A DNA stretch of 64,000 nt. It comes from Agrobacterium fabrum str. C58 (lineage in GTDB: Bacteria; Pseudomonadota; Alphaproteobacteria; Rhizobiales; Rhizobiaceae). The position numbers and the translations under genes were made by a program. Shown piece by piece: positions 8,281 through 17,643 of the stretch. The DNA lies in the NCBI RefSeq assembly GCF_000092025.1, contig NC_003062.2, positions 2,354,001 through 2,418,000 of the forward strand, given 5' to 3'. The notes under the pieces were generated by a model, which was not told the DNA's origin, made no database searches, and saw nothing but the letters and a program-made list of their open reading frames with translations. The stretch's first letter is position 1. The number at the start of each line of letters is the position of its first letter.

Positions 8281-8315
8281 GGTTTATGACTCGCATGAAG
8301 AGTGCCAATTCTCCC

Positions 8316-8405
8316 GACGTCATCCTCGGGCCTGTCCCAAGGATCTAACCACGTCAACAAAATCACAACGTTGCAGATCCTCGGGACAAGCCCGAGGATG
8401 ACGTC
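8316..8405. repeat. Palindromic repeat, family A (copy 1)
   Basis: A 90-bp imperfect inverted repeat: it starts GACGTCATCCTCGGGCCTGT and ends with ACAAGCCCGAGGATGACGTC. A second copy at 17478-17566 shares the arms and much of the AT-richer centre. It is a MITE/REP-like intergenic element with no coding capacity. Confidence 0.8.
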
Positions 8406-8834
8406 GGCGAGGTTGGCTCAACTCGATTTCCCATCTGACGACGCTCTTCTTTTGGGGCTTTGCCAGAATACGCCACTTGTGCAAACTGCGCCGATAGTGC
8501 GAAGGCATCAGCACGTCGCCTATTTCATTGGTAACCCATCTGACGAATTGCACATCTGCGGCTATACAAAAATGTATATCAAGCATAGCGGCTATGCGGA
8601 TTGATTTGTACGACAACAACAATTACAGTCCCGCCCACAAGACTGCCAGATTTGATCTTGTAAAAAAAGCACAAGGCAAAGGTGCTTGAGATTCGCGTTG
8701 AGGGGCGTTTGAATCGGGAGGATCGAAAAGGAAGTATTGTGATCCCTTGTTTCACATTCGCCATCGCATGACCTTTTGAGACACGGCCCCGAGCCTGCAG
8801 GACATGTGAGCGGATATTGCGCGAGCCAAGACAC
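8406..8834. other. Non-coding stretch upstream of RND efflux genes
   Basis: About 430 bp with no convincing gene on either strand; short open frames here do not resemble known proteins and lack ribosome sites. It presumably holds the efflux promoter. A GATTC/GAATC inverted pair (8690-8694 and 8711-8715) lies within three TTGA direct repeats, but I assign no function to it. No regulator gene for the pump is adjacent. Confidence 0.5.
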
Positions 8835-10028
8835 ATGCAGCATAAAGTCACGTTTAACCGCTTTGTTTTCCTTCTTCTTTCCGCAGCGGCGCTCCCCTTG
8901 TCCGCAGCCGCCGAGGGAGAGGCGCAGGCACCGGTCAAACAGCAGAACCTGCCTTCCATCATCGTTGCGCATGCCGCAAAACGCGATCTCGTCGACCGCA
9001 TCATCGCGACGGGCACCATCCGTCCGGTTGATGAAATCTATGTCCAGCCGCTGGTCGACGGCCTGTCGATCGATACGCTGAACGTCGATATCGGTGACAG
9101 GGTCGAAGCAAATGCGATCCTTGCCGTCCTCTCCTCGGACAGTCTGATCCTTCAGAAAAGCCAGCTTGAGGCCAACAAGGCCAAGGCGCAGGCTGCTGTC
9201 GCACAGGCCAAGGCACAGGTCCTGGAAGCGGAGGCGAGCGCCAATGACGCGAACCGCCAGCGCGACCGCGCCGCAAAGCTCGGCCAGAGCGGCTCCGGCT
9301 CCGTCTCGCAGGTAGAACAGACCCAGGCCCAGGCCGAAGTGGCCGCCGCCAAACTCAACGCCGCCCGCCAGGCCGTTTCCGCCGGCGAAGCCGACATCAA
9401 GGTGGTTGATGCGCAGATTGCCGATATCGATCTGAAGCTGACGCGCACGGGCGTGAAAACCCCGGTTGCCGGCATCGTTTCAGCCAAGAATGCGAAGGTC
9501 GGCGCGATTGCCAGCGGTGCCGGCAATCCGCTTTTCACCGTCATCAAGGATGGCGCGATCGAACTCGTCGCCGATCTGTCCGAGACCGATATCCAGAAGG
9601 TGAAGATCGGCCAGAAAGCCTATTTGACGGTTGCCGGCGGAGCTGAGAAAATAGAGGGCAAGGTGCGCCTCGTCTCGCCCACCGTCGATCCGACGACGCG
9701 CCTCGGTTCCGTGCATGTGGTGCTGCCCGAAAACAGCCCGGCGCGCTCAGGCATGTATGCCAGCGCGGCGATCATCGTCGAAGAGACGAATGCGCTTGCT
9801 TTGCCGCTTTCGGCCGTTACCTCCGGGCGTGAAGGCTCGACCACCCGCAAGGTGGAAGGCGACGTCGTCAAGCAGGTGAAGATCGAGACCGGCATAGAAG
9901 ACAGTGGTTTCATCGAGATTGTCAGCGGTCTTGCCGCTGGAGACAAGGTTGTCGAGAAGGCTGGAGCATTCGTGCGTGATGGTGACCGGATAAACCCGGT
10001 GGAAGCCCAGACGGCTGCGTCCAACTGA
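8835..10028 (+). CDS. RND efflux periplasmic adaptor (membrane fusion protein)
   Basis: 397 aa protein with an N-terminal signal-type segment (residues about 8-25, FVFLLLSAAALPLSAAA) and no lipobox cysteine. An HlyD/AcrA-type layout follows: a barrel-lipoyl half-motif (ATGTIRPVDEIYVQPLVDG), a long alanine/glutamine-rich coiled hairpin (residues about 100-180), the second lipoyl half (GVKTPVAGIVSAKNAKVGA) and beta-barrel domains. It links the inner-membrane pump encoded next to an outer-membrane channel not present here. The ATG at 8835 is chosen because it begins directly before the signal peptide. The pump gene follows after 13 bp. Substrate is unknown. Confidence 0.88.
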   Translation: MQHKVTFNRFVFLLLSAAALPLSAAAEGEAQAPVKQQNLPSIIVAHAAKRDLVDRIIATGTIRPVDEIYVQPLVDGLSIDTLNVDIGDRVEANAILAVLSSDSLILQKSQLEANKAKAQAAVAQAKAQVLEAEASANDANRQRDRAAKLGQSGSGSVSQVEQTQAQAEVAAAKLNAARQAVSAGEADIKVVDAQIADIDLKLTRTGVKTPVAGIVSAKNAKVGAIASGAGNPLFTVIKDGAIELVADLSETDIQKVKIGQKAYLTVAGGAEKIEGKVRLVSPTVDPTTRLGSVHVVLPENSPARSGMYASAAIIVEETNALALPLSAVTSGREGSTTRKVEGDVVKQVKIETGIEDSGFIEIVSGLAAGDKVVEKAGAFVRDGDRINPVEAQTAASN

Positions 10029-10041
10029 CTGAGGGAATGAA

Positions 10042-13000
10042 ATGAACTTTTCCGCATGGTCAATCCGTAACCCGATTGCGCCGCTGCTCGGCTTCGCGCT
10101 TTTGATGATCCTCGGTATGCAGGCGTTCAACACCCTGCCGATCACCCGTTTTCCGAACATCGACGTTCCCGTCGTTGCCGTCACCGTGACCCAGAGCGGC
10201 GCTTCGCCGTCCGAGCTGGAAATGCAGGTGACAAAGGAGATCGAGGATGCCGTCGCCGCCATCAGCGGCGTAGATGAAATCCAGTCCACCGTGGTCGACG
10301 GCCAGTCGACGACGACGGTCGTCTTCCGCATTGAAAAGCCGACGGAAGAGGCGGTTCAGGACACCAAGGACGCCATCGACAAGATCCGCAGCGATCTGCC
10401 CGCCGATATCGAAGTGCCCGTCGTCAGCAAGATCGACGTCGAGGGACAGGCGATCCAGACCTTTGCCGTCTCCTCGCCGAACATGACGCTGGAAGAACTG
10501 TCCTGGTTCGTGGATGACACGATCAAGCGTTCGCTGCAGGGCCAGTCCGGCATCGGCAAGGTCGACCGTTACGGTGGCGCCGACCGCGAGGTGCGCGTGT
10601 CGCTGAGCCCCGAAAAGCTCGACGCCTATGGCATCACCGCCACCGAGGTGAACAGCCAGCTGCGCGGCACCAACGTCGATCTCGGTTCCGGCCGTGGCCA
10701 GGTGGGCGGCAACGAACAGACGATCCGCACGCTCGGCGACACACGCGATGTGAGCCAGCTTGCCAACACCACGATTGCGCTTTCCAACGGGCGTTTCGTC
10801 AAGCTTTCCGAGCTCGGCACGGTCACCGACACCTATCAGGAACAGAAGTCCTTCTCGCGTTTCAACGGCAACCCCGCCGTCACCTTCGCGGTCTTCCGCT
10901 CCAAGGGCGCGAGCGAGGTCTCGGTCGCCGAAACCGTGGCGGCAAGCCTCGATCAGGTGCGCAAAAACAACCCTGATGTCTCGATTCAGATGGTCGATGA
11001 CGCCGTCTATTTCACCTATGGCAACTACAAGGCAGCGCTCGATACGCTGATCGAAGGCGCGATCCTCGCTGTCATCGTGGTCCTGCTCTTCCTGCGCAAC
11101 TGGCGCGCAACGCTGATTGCCGCCGTGGCGCTGCCGCTCTCCGCGATCCCGACTTTCTGGATCATGGACATCATGGGCTTCTCGCTCAACCTCGTCAGCT
11201 TCCTCGCGCTCACGCTCGCCACGGGTATTCTCGTGGATGACGCCATCGTGGAAATCGAGAACATTGCCCGCCACATCAAGATGGGCAAGACGCCCTATCG
11301 CGCGGCACTGGAAGCGGCGGATGAAATCGGCCTCGCCGTCATCGCCACCAGCTTCACCATCATCGCGGTCTTCGTACCCGTCTCGTTCATGCCCGGCATT
11401 CCCGGACAATACTTCATCCAGTTTGGCCTCACCGTCGCCTTCTCGGTGTTCTTCTCACTCGCCGTCGCCCGTCTCATCACGCCGTTGATGGCGGCCTATC
11501 TGATGCGCGCCGAAGATGCGATGGACGACCACCACGACAATGACGGCCGGTTGATGAAGGCCTATACGCGCATGGTCACCGCCACCACCCGCAAATGGTG
11601 GGCGCGGTATCTGACGCTGGTCGGCGCGATTGCCTTCCTCGTCGCCTCCGTCATGCTTCTGGCCCAGGTGCCGGGCAGCTTCCTGCCGCCGGATGACGCC
11701 TCTCGCGTCACGCTGTCGGTGGAACTGCCGCCCAATGCGACGCTTGACGAAACAGACCGGACGACGACGCAGATCTATCATGCCCTGCGTGACATCAACG
11801 GCGTGGAAAGCGTCTTCATCCTCGGCGGTGCCTCGCCCAAGGGTGACCTGGAGCTGCGCCGCGCTACCGTCAACGTTCTCCTCCAGCATATCGACCATTC
11901 ACTGCTCAAGCTGGTGGTCAATAAGGGTCTCGGCTCTATTCCGCTCATCGGCCAGTATCTGCCGAAGGTGGAGGAAAAGGGCCGCACGCGTCCGCAATGG
12001 GATGTGGAGCGGGATATATTCGCGCAGGTGCGCGGCATCCCCGATGTGCGCATCATCAAGCTGAACGACCGCGCGGAACGCGAGCTCTCCTTCAACTTCC
12101 TCTCGAAGAACGAGAAGGACCTGAGCGACGCCGTCGGCATTCTCGAAAGCCGCCTGCGCGCCTCGCCCATCCTTGCCAATGTCAGCTCGGAAGGTGCTCT
12201 GCCCCGTCCCGAACTACAGATCCGCCCGCGCAAGGATGAAATCGCCCGCCTCGGCATCACGCCGCAGCAGATTTCGCAAACCGTGCGTGTCGCCACCATC
12301 GGCGATATTGACGCGCAGCTGACGAAAATCTCGCTGGACGACCGGCAGATCCCGATCCGCGTGCAGGCATCGCTCGATACCCGCCGCGATCTCGCCACCA
12401 TCCGCGCGCTGAAGATCAAGACCGCCTCCGGGTCGCTGGTGCCGCTCTACAGCGTTGCCGACATCGACTATTCCGAAGGTCCAAGCTCGATCAAGCGCAA
12501 CGACCGCAACCGCGTCGTCTCCATCGGCTCTGACGTGCCTTTCGGCACGGCGCTCGATACCTCGACGGCCGAGTTCAAGCGCATCGTGGCAGAGACCAAG
12601 CTTCCGGCAAGCGTCCGCCTTGCCGAAAGCGGTGACGCCAAGGTGCAGGGCGAAATGCAGCAGGGCTTCGTCAACGCCATGCTGCTTGGCCTGATGCTGG
12701 TGCTGGTGGTGCTCATCCTGCTGTTCAAGGATGTCATCCAGCCCTTCACCATCCTGTTCTCGCTGCCGCTTGCGATCGGCGGCGTGGCAGTCGCGCTCAT
12801 CATCACGCAGAACGCGCTGTCCATGCCCGTCCTCATCGGCATTCTGATGCTGATGGGCATCGTGACGAAAAACGCCATCCTGCTGGTGGATTTCGCCATC
12901 GAAATGCGCCGTCACGGCATGGAACGGGTGCATGCCATGGTGGAGGCAGGCCGCAAGCGCGCCCGCCCGATCATCATGACCTCCATCGCCATGTCGGCAG

Positions 13001-13362
13001 GCATGCTGCCTTCCGCACTCGGTGTCGGTGAAGGCGGTTCGTTCCGCGCGCCGATGGCGATTGCGGTGATCGGCGGCATCATCGTCTCGACGGTGCTTTC
13101 CCTGATCGTGGTGCCGGCCTTCTTCCTGATCATGGACGACGTGTCACGCCTGCTCGCCCACCTCTTCGGCCGCTTCGTCGGCAAGAAAGAAGTGGAGGAG
13201 GAGGCCCTCTCCAACGAGAAACTCTCGGAGATCGCGCACGAAAATAGCCTGGCGCTCTCCTCGCTGGAGGCGCGGGTGGCCAGCATGGAAAAGGGCACCG
13301 GCGACAAAGCCAGCGACAAGGGCAGCAATATATTGCGGCTGCCACCACTTGCTGCGGAATGA
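10042..13362 (+). CDS. RND multidrug efflux pump, inner-membrane subunit
   Basis: 1106 aa AcrB/MexB-superfamily proton-driven pump. It begins with the typical NFSAWSIRNPIAPLLGF helix and a conserved TRFPNIDVP. The central TM4 carries the proton-relay aspartates in GILVDDAIVEIENIARH (about residues 394-410), and there are twelve predicted membrane spans in two repeats with large periplasmic porter loops. GGAATGA just upstream provides a ribosome site. A C-terminal cytoplasmic extension of about 55 residues is charged and probably coiled (KKEVEEEALSNEKLSEIAHE), longer than in classic AcrB. It forms an operon with the adaptor; no outer-membrane factor is encoded nearby. Confidence 0.92.
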   Translation: MNFSAWSIRNPIAPLLGFALLMILGMQAFNTLPITRFPNIDVPVVAVTVTQSGASPSELEMQVTKEIEDAVAAISGVDEIQSTVVDGQSTTTVVFRIEKPTEEAVQDTKDAIDKIRSDLPADIEVPVVSKIDVEGQAIQTFAVSSPNMTLEELSWFVDDTIKRSLQGQSGIGKVDRYGGADREVRVSLSPEKLDAYGITATEVNSQLRGTNVDLGSGRGQVGGNEQTIRTLGDTRDVSQLANTTIALSNGRFVKLSELGTVTDTYQEQKSFSRFNGNPAVTFAVFRSKGASEVSVAETVAASLDQVRKNNPDVSIQMVDDAVYFTYGNYKAALDTLIEGAILAVIVVLLFLRNWRATLIAAVALPLSAIPTFWIMDIMGFSLNLVSFLALTLATGILVDDAIVEIENIARHIKMGKTPYRAALEAADEIGLAVIATSFTIIAVFVPVSFMPGIPGQYFIQFGLTVAFSVFFSLAVARLITPLMAAYLMRAEDAMDDHHDNDGRLMKAYTRMVTATTRKWWARYLTLVGAIAFLVASVMLLAQVPGSFLPPDDASRVTLSVELPPNATLDETDRTTTQIYHALRDINGVESVFILGGASPKGDLELRRATVNVLLQHIDHSLLKLVVNKGLGSIPLIGQYLPKVEEKGRTRPQWDVERDIFAQVRGIPDVRIIKLNDRAERELSFNFLSKNEKDLSDAVGILESRLRASPILANVSSEGALPRPELQIRPRKDEIARLGITPQQISQTVRVATIGDIDAQLTKISLDDRQIPIRVQASLDTRRDLATIRALKIKTASGSLVPLYSVADIDYSEGPSSIKRNDRNRVVSIGSDVPFGTALDTSTAEFKRIVAETKLPASVRLAESGDAKVQGEMQQGFVNAMLLGLMLVLVVLILLFKDVIQPFTILFSLPLAIGGVAVALIITQNALSMPVLIGILMLMGIVTKNAILLVDFAIEMRRHGMERVHAMVEAGRKRARPIIMTSIAMSAGMLPSALGVGEGGSFRAPMAIAVIGGIIVSTVLSLIVVPAFFLIMDDVSRLLAHLFGRFVGKKEVEEEALSNEKLSEIAHENSLALSSLEARVASMEKGTGDKASDKGSNILRLPPLAAE

Positions 13363-13370
13363 AAGTTGCA

Positions 13371-13401
13371 ACGCCGGGCCTCGTGCCCGGCGTTTTTATT
13401 T
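13371..13401 (+). terminator. Rho-independent terminator after RND pump
   Basis: A perfect 9-bp stem (ACGCCGGGC/GCCCGGCGT) with a 5-nt loop is followed directly by TTTATTTT, 8 bp after the pump stop codon. Confidence 0.92.
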
Positions 13402-13536
13402 TGGCTTGCTTGTGGCGCACCGGCGGGGAGAAGAACCATGCCGCCCTCGCGCGCTCCACATCCCCCCTCGCGCTCCGGAGCATGCACGATCTCGCCACCC
13501 TCGCTCGCACCCCCAACATAACGACCGCAATCCTGT

Positions 13537-13550
13537 TTGATCGAAATCAA
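13537..13550 (+). promoter_or_regulatory. FNR box upstream of sinR-like gene
   Basis: TTGATCGAAATCAA is a perfect match to the FNR/FixK/FnrN consensus TTGAT-N4-ATCAA. Its centre (13543.5) would put a class II start site near 13585, about 30 bp before the downstream ATG, and a TAGTCT at about -10 fits. FnrN-dependent oxygen control of the next gene is therefore likely. Confidence 0.82.
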
Positions 13551-13614
13551 TTCGCTTTTCAGGTGAACTGCTAGTCTCCCTCGCATCGGGAATTGCCGGT
13601 CGAGGAAAAATGCG

Positions 13615-14397
13615 ATGAGTTCTTTGCAGATAGGCGTGAGGGAGAAGGAACTTCCCCGGTTTCGTATCGCTTCGGACGGCCCGGCAAAAGGTTTGAGCGG
13701 GAGCCGGATGGACGTGAACAAGACCGTGAAGCTGAGCAACAGGGACAGGAACATTCTGCTGCGTGCACCCCTGATCGGGGTTGCCGACGACGCGGCCGCG
13801 CTGAAGATGATGGAGGCGGCGACCATCACCAATGTCAACGCCCGCCACGTCCTCTTCAAGGAAGGCGAAACGGCGCAGCATTTTTATTGCGTGCTATCGG
13901 GTTATATCAGGCTTTATCGGCTGGACCGGCACGGGCGTGAGGCGGATGTGCGCGTCAGCGGACCCGGCGATACCTTCAACGAATGCCTGATCTTCGGCAG
14001 CGATACCTATCGTTACAGCGCGCAGGCGGCTGAAAGCTGCACAGTGGCGCGTTTCGAGCTGGCAAGAATCCGAACCCTGATCGATCAGGAGCCGGCAATC
14101 GCCAAGGCCGTCATGCGCTGCCTTTCCAACAGCCTGCTGGCGACCATGGACTGCATCGCCAACGACCGGCTGCAGACGGCACCACAACGCGTCGCCCATT
14201 ACCTCATCAACCAGGGCCCGCGCGATGCGACATCCTTTTCGCTGCGGCTGCCCTTCCAGAAGAGCCTGCTGGCCGGCAAGCTCGGCCTTGCCCCGGAAGC
14301 CCTGTCGCGCGCTTTCTCGGCACTGAAGAAGTCAGGCGTCACGGTGCGCGGCCGCATCGTGCAGGTTAATGACGTCGCGGCATTAAAGCAGATCTGA
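13615..14397 (+). CDS. sinR: Crp/Fnr-family regulator, probably SinR
   Basis: 260 aa regulator with a cyclic-nucleotide-binding-type beta roll (about residues 55-165) and a C-terminal winged helix-turn-helix (about 205-250, SLLAGKLGLAPEALSRAFSA). It lacks the N-terminal cysteine cluster of FNR, so it should not carry a 4Fe-4S oxygen sensor itself. The perfect FNR box upstream makes it a target of an oxygen-sensing FnrN. This matches what I recall of A. tumefaciens SinR, an FnrN-controlled regulator of biofilm maturation, and its position between this genome's urease and efflux genes fits, but I cannot verify identity. GAGGAAAAATGCG precedes the ATG at 13615; an internal ATG at 13708 with GGGAG upstream would give a 229-aa form. 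Confidence 0.78.
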   Translation: MSSLQIGVREKELPRFRIASDGPAKGLSGSRMDVNKTVKLSNRDRNILLRAPLIGVADDAAALKMMEAATITNVNARHVLFKEGETAQHFYCVLSGYIRLYRLDRHGREADVRVSGPGDTFNECLIFGSDTYRYSAQAAESCTVARFELARIRTLIDQEPAIAKAVMRCLSNSLLATMDCIANDRLQTAPQRVAHYLINQGPRDATSFSLRLPFQKSLLAGKLGLAPEALSRAFSALKKSGVTVRGRIVQVNDVAALKQI

Positions 14398-14414
14398 AAA
14401 CACCGGGAGAGGAT

Positions 14415-14448
14415 GAAGGGCGGTATGCCAACCGGCATGCCGCCCTTC
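14415..14448. terminator. Bidirectional hairpin between convergent genes
   Basis: 15-bp arms (GAAGGGCGGTATGCC / GGCATGCCGCCCTTC, one G-T wobble) with a 4-nt loop lie between the convergent sinR-like and metallo-beta-lactamase genes. No T-run flanks it, so termination could be inefficient or factor-dependent. Confidence 0.7.
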
Positions 14449-14469
14449 TGCATGACTGAAAGCGGAAAA

Positions 14470-15294
14470 TCAGCCCGGCTGCGGCACGAAGCGGAAGCTG
14501 TCTCCCCGCCGTTCGATGTGGAAAAAACCACCGAGATGACCGCCGGAAACCAGCCAGCCATGATCGGCGGCTTCAGCCAGCGCCGCAAGACGGGTGGCGT
14601 AGGCAAGCTCGGAATCGATATCGTAAACGAAAGCGATTTCAGGATCGGCCGCCTGCAATTCACCGACATGCAGCACATCACCCCACAATAACAGCCGCGC
14701 ATCGCCACTGCCGATGAGATAACCCATATGTCCGGGCGTGTGACCGGGCATGGCGATCGCCTCGATATCCTCGGCAACCGTTCCCGTGGGGATCGGCCGC
14801 AGCATGGCGCCGCAAATATCGAGCAGCCGCGCGGCAAGATCGAAACCGCCCTGCCGGGCGGGCGGCAATGTCTTGCGGGCATCGGCATTGGTGAAGAAGG
14901 CAAGATCGGCCTCGGGCACCCATATCTCCGCATTGGGAAAATAGGGCCGGTCGCCATCGATGAGGCCCAGCGCGTGGTCACCGTGAATATGGGTGAGGAT
15001 GACACGACTGACATCATCAGGCTGAATTCCAGCGGCAAGCATCGCCGCGCGGGCATGGCCATAGGCAGCGCCCCAGGCCGTGCCGCAACCGGCATCGATC
15101 AGCCACACACCATCGGGCCCCGACAGCGCGAAACAATTGACATCCATATCCACCGTCTCGCCCTCGAGCCCGGCCACAACCGCAGCCAGCGCCACCGCGC
15201 CCTGCCGGTGGATGAGATGACCGACAGGTGCCTTGTAGACGCCATCAACGAACCGGGACACGGCATAGGGGCCAAAACGCAGCGGTGCATTCAT
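14470..15294 (-). CDS. Metallo-beta-lactamase-fold hydrolase
   Basis: 274 aa MBL-fold enzyme. The metal-binding signature THIHGDH gives His102, His104, Asp106 and His107, with a downstream GHTPGHMGY histidine and LLWGDVLHV aspartate completing a dinuclear site. It has no signal peptide, so it is probably cytosolic; AHL lactonase-like, sulfatase-like or glyoxalase-like activities are all possible. It is the last gene of the urease-region minus-strand run, starting only 3 bp after the ureG stop, so it is probably co-transcribed with ureG. No known urease function exists for this family; the link is positional only. Confidence 0.82.
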   Translation of the reverse strand: MNAPLRFGPYAVSRFVDGVYKAPVGHLIHRQGAVALAAVVAGLEGETVDMDVNCFALSGPDGVWLIDAGCGTAWGAAYGHARAAMLAAGIQPDDVSRVILTHIHGDHALGLIDGDRPYFPNAEIWVPEADLAFFTNADARKTLPPARQGGFDLAARLLDICGAMLRPIPTGTVAEDIEAIAMPGHTPGHMGYLIGSGDARLLLWGDVLHVGELQAADPEIAFVYDIDSELAYATRLAALAEAADHGWLVSGGHLGGFFHIERRGDSFRFVPQPG

Positions 15295-15297
15295 GGC

Positions 15298-15912
<615 letters not shown>

Positions 15913-15999
15913 TCTGTTCCCTTCATCATGCTTTGGTATTTCCTACCGTAAAGCCTTGGACCAACGCTTCAAGAGCAAGCAAGAACCGTGCCGCCAGTT

Positions 16000-16122
16000 T
16001 CTTCTCCCCGCCGGGGTAGAAGGTGGCCCGAAGGGTCGGATGAGGGGGCAACGCCAGCGATAGACCGCACCCTCGCCCCCTTCATCCCGCTACCGCGGAC
16101 TTCTCCCCGGCGGGGAGAAGAA
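16000..16122. repeat. Palindromic repeat, family B (copy 1)
   Basis: A 123-bp element bounded by CTTCTCCCCGCCGGGG-type palindromes at both ends, with AAGGTGGCCCGAAGGGTCGG and CCCTTCATCCCGCT inside. Related copies lie at 31660, 38909 and 55825, with end fragments at 13421 and 49725. It is a RIME-like rhizobial intergenic element, here between ureF and ureG. Confidence 0.82.
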
Positions 16123-16166
16123 ACACGGAGCGCCCGCTCGCTCCATCGATCTTTATTGGGCCGCCG

Positions 16167-16838
16167 TCAGGAGCGGAAAAGCCGCGTGCCCTGGGTTTCA
16201 TGACGCATCGCCGCCGTATCGGCGATAACGGTGGCGCTGCCGAGATCATCGAGTGTTGATAACGCCGCCCGCGCCGCAATTTCCTCGATCACCGCCTCGC
16301 TTGCGGCGAGAATGGCGACGCCATCCTTTTGCCCCGCGACGCCAAGACGAATGCCGGCCGAAACGATCTGCGAAACACCGGCATGCAGAAAAGCGGCAAG
16401 CGTCTCGCGCAATGGCACTCCATGTCCGGCCGCCACAGCACCTATGGCGACGGGATACGGAGCCTCCTTCGGCAATAGCTCCAGAACCGCATGCGGCCAT
16501 GCGCTGGCAGCGGCAATGAAGGCATCACCGAGAAGCACGGTCTCACGATAACGTTCCGCCGAACCGGCCAGCGCGCGGCCGAGATTGGCCGTTTCGCTGA
16601 GCGCCGTGGTATCCTGCGAGCTTCGCCAGGCATGCGCCAGAAACACCGCATCATTCCACAGGCTGCCATGGCGCAGCAGCGTTTCCACCCAGCCGCCCAA
16701 CCCGGCGGCATCGCACACGCGCCCATCCTCGACCGCCTTTTCCAGCCCGCCGGAATAGGAAAAACCGCCAACCGGAAAGGCCGGCGACAGCCAGGCCATC
16801 AGCCGCAGCAGCGCGGCAACGCCGCTTTCCGCGCTCAC
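16167..16838 (-). CDS. ureF: Urease accessory protein UreF
   Basis: 223 aa all-helical protein that, with UreD, forms the scaffold docking UreG on urease and gates GTPase activity. It begins from GTG with [38 protein letters not shown], containing the UreF signature [16 protein letters not shown]. The C-terminal tail [12 protein letters not shown] is typical (conserved RLFRS). It lies 3 bp after the ureE stop, so the two are coupled. The 254 bp following it to ureG hold a family B repeat. Confidence 0.95.
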   Translation of the reverse strand: MSAESGVAALLRLMAWLSPAFPVGGFSYSGGLEKAVEDGRVCDAAGLGGWVETLLRHGSLWNDAVFLAHAWRSSQDTTALSETANLGRALAGSAERYRETVLLGDAFIAAASAWPHAVLELLPKEAPYPVAIGAVAAGHGVPLRETLAAFLHAGVSQIVSAGIRLGVAGQKDGVAILAASEAVIEEIAARAALSTLDDLGSATVIADTAAMRHETQGTRLFRS

Positions 16839-16841
16839 GCC

Positions 16842-17327
16842 TCAGCCGTGGTCATGATGGTGGTGGCCTTGCCCGTGATCATGGGAATGGCCGCCATGGG
16901 CGTGATAGGCGCCGCGCGCCGGCTGAAAAGGTTCTTCCACATCCCGCACGGTGGCGCCGAGACCTTCCAGCATGGCGCGGATGACATGGTCGCGCAGGAT
17001 GAGAATACGCTCTTCCTCGATCTGCGCGGCAAGATGCCGGTTGCCCAGATGCCAGGCAAGCTCGATCAGGTGAAGCCGATCCTTCGCCTTGATTTCAAAC
17101 AGCTTTTCATCCGCCGCACGAACCTCGATCAGATCGCCGTTCTCCACCACCAGCAGATCGCCATGGGCAAACAGGACGGCTTCCTTCAGGTCCAGCATCA
17201 CCATCTCGTCGTTCTGCAAATGCAGCAGCTTACGGCGCAGATGCCGCTGGTCATGCGCCAGCGTGACATAACCGGAGGGTTCATCGCCGGGGGTTCCGGC
17301 GGGGTGATAGGAGGTGACGCGCAGCAT
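16842..17327 (-). CDS. ureE: Urease nickel metallochaperone UreE
   Basis: 161 aa metallochaperone with the N-terminal peptide-binding-like domain (ATG 17327, [11 protein letters not shown]) and a C-terminal metal-binding domain containing the family's [16 protein letters not shown] stretch ([13 protein letters not shown]). The C-terminal tail is very rich in histidine ([20 protein letters not shown]), an extra nickel store known from several UreE proteins. A longer upstream frame has no UreE homology and runs into the intergenic repeat, so I reject it. It is followed after 3 bp by ureF. Confidence 0.95.
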   Translation of the reverse strand: MLRVTSYHPAGTPGDEPSGYVTLAHDQRHLRRKLLHLQNDEMVMLDLKEAVLFAHGDLLVVENGDLIEVRAADEKLFEIKAKDRLHLIELAWHLGNRHLAAQIEEERILILRDHVIRAMLEGLGATVRDVEEPFQPARGAYHAHGGHSHDHGQGHHHHDHG

Positions 17328-17643
17328 GGGATGATCCGTTTCAGAAACAGTCTTGGGAAGACGATTTTTGACGGATAGGCGGGGGGATTTCAAGGCGGAT
17401 GCGCATTCTCGCTGCATATAAAAATCCGGCAGAGTTCCGGAAAGGATGCGTATTATTAGGGACGCTCCCTCCAACGCGACGTCATCCTCGGGCTTGTCCC
17501 GAGGATTCAACCACCTATCGTAAAATCAACCCGTTGCAGATGCTCGGGACAGGCCCGAGCATGACGGAGGAGAGGTTTTGGCCTCAGCGGCCAGAGGTGA
17601 CCCGGCATTGCTGCCGGGCTTTCACCAGAAACGAAAACCGAGA
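17328..17643. other. 316-bp gap between peroxiredoxin and ureE
   Basis: No gene is seen. It contains the second family A repeat (17478-17566) and a CCCGGC/GCCGGG hairpin (17601-17618) placed 26 bp after the peroxiredoxin stop. That hairpin may end its transcript, although it has no T-run on the minus strand. The rest may hold a promoter for ureEFG. Confidence 0.5.
17478..17566. repeat. Palindromic repeat, family A (copy 2)
   Basis: An 89-bp inverted repeat starting GACGTCATCCTCGGGCTTGT and ending CAGGCCCGAGCATGACG, clearly homologous to the copy at 8316-8405, including the GTTGCAGAT centre. Confidence 0.8.

Noticed and set aside
8406..8834. Short ORFs of about 100 codons before the RND genes
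   Set aside because: They overlap the family A repeat or run into the RND gene, lack ribosome sites and have no domain likeness.
13615..13740. Possible N-terminal Fe-S cluster in the SinR-like protein
   Set aside because: No cysteines occur in the first 85 residues; cysteines further in are not in an FNR-type arrangement.
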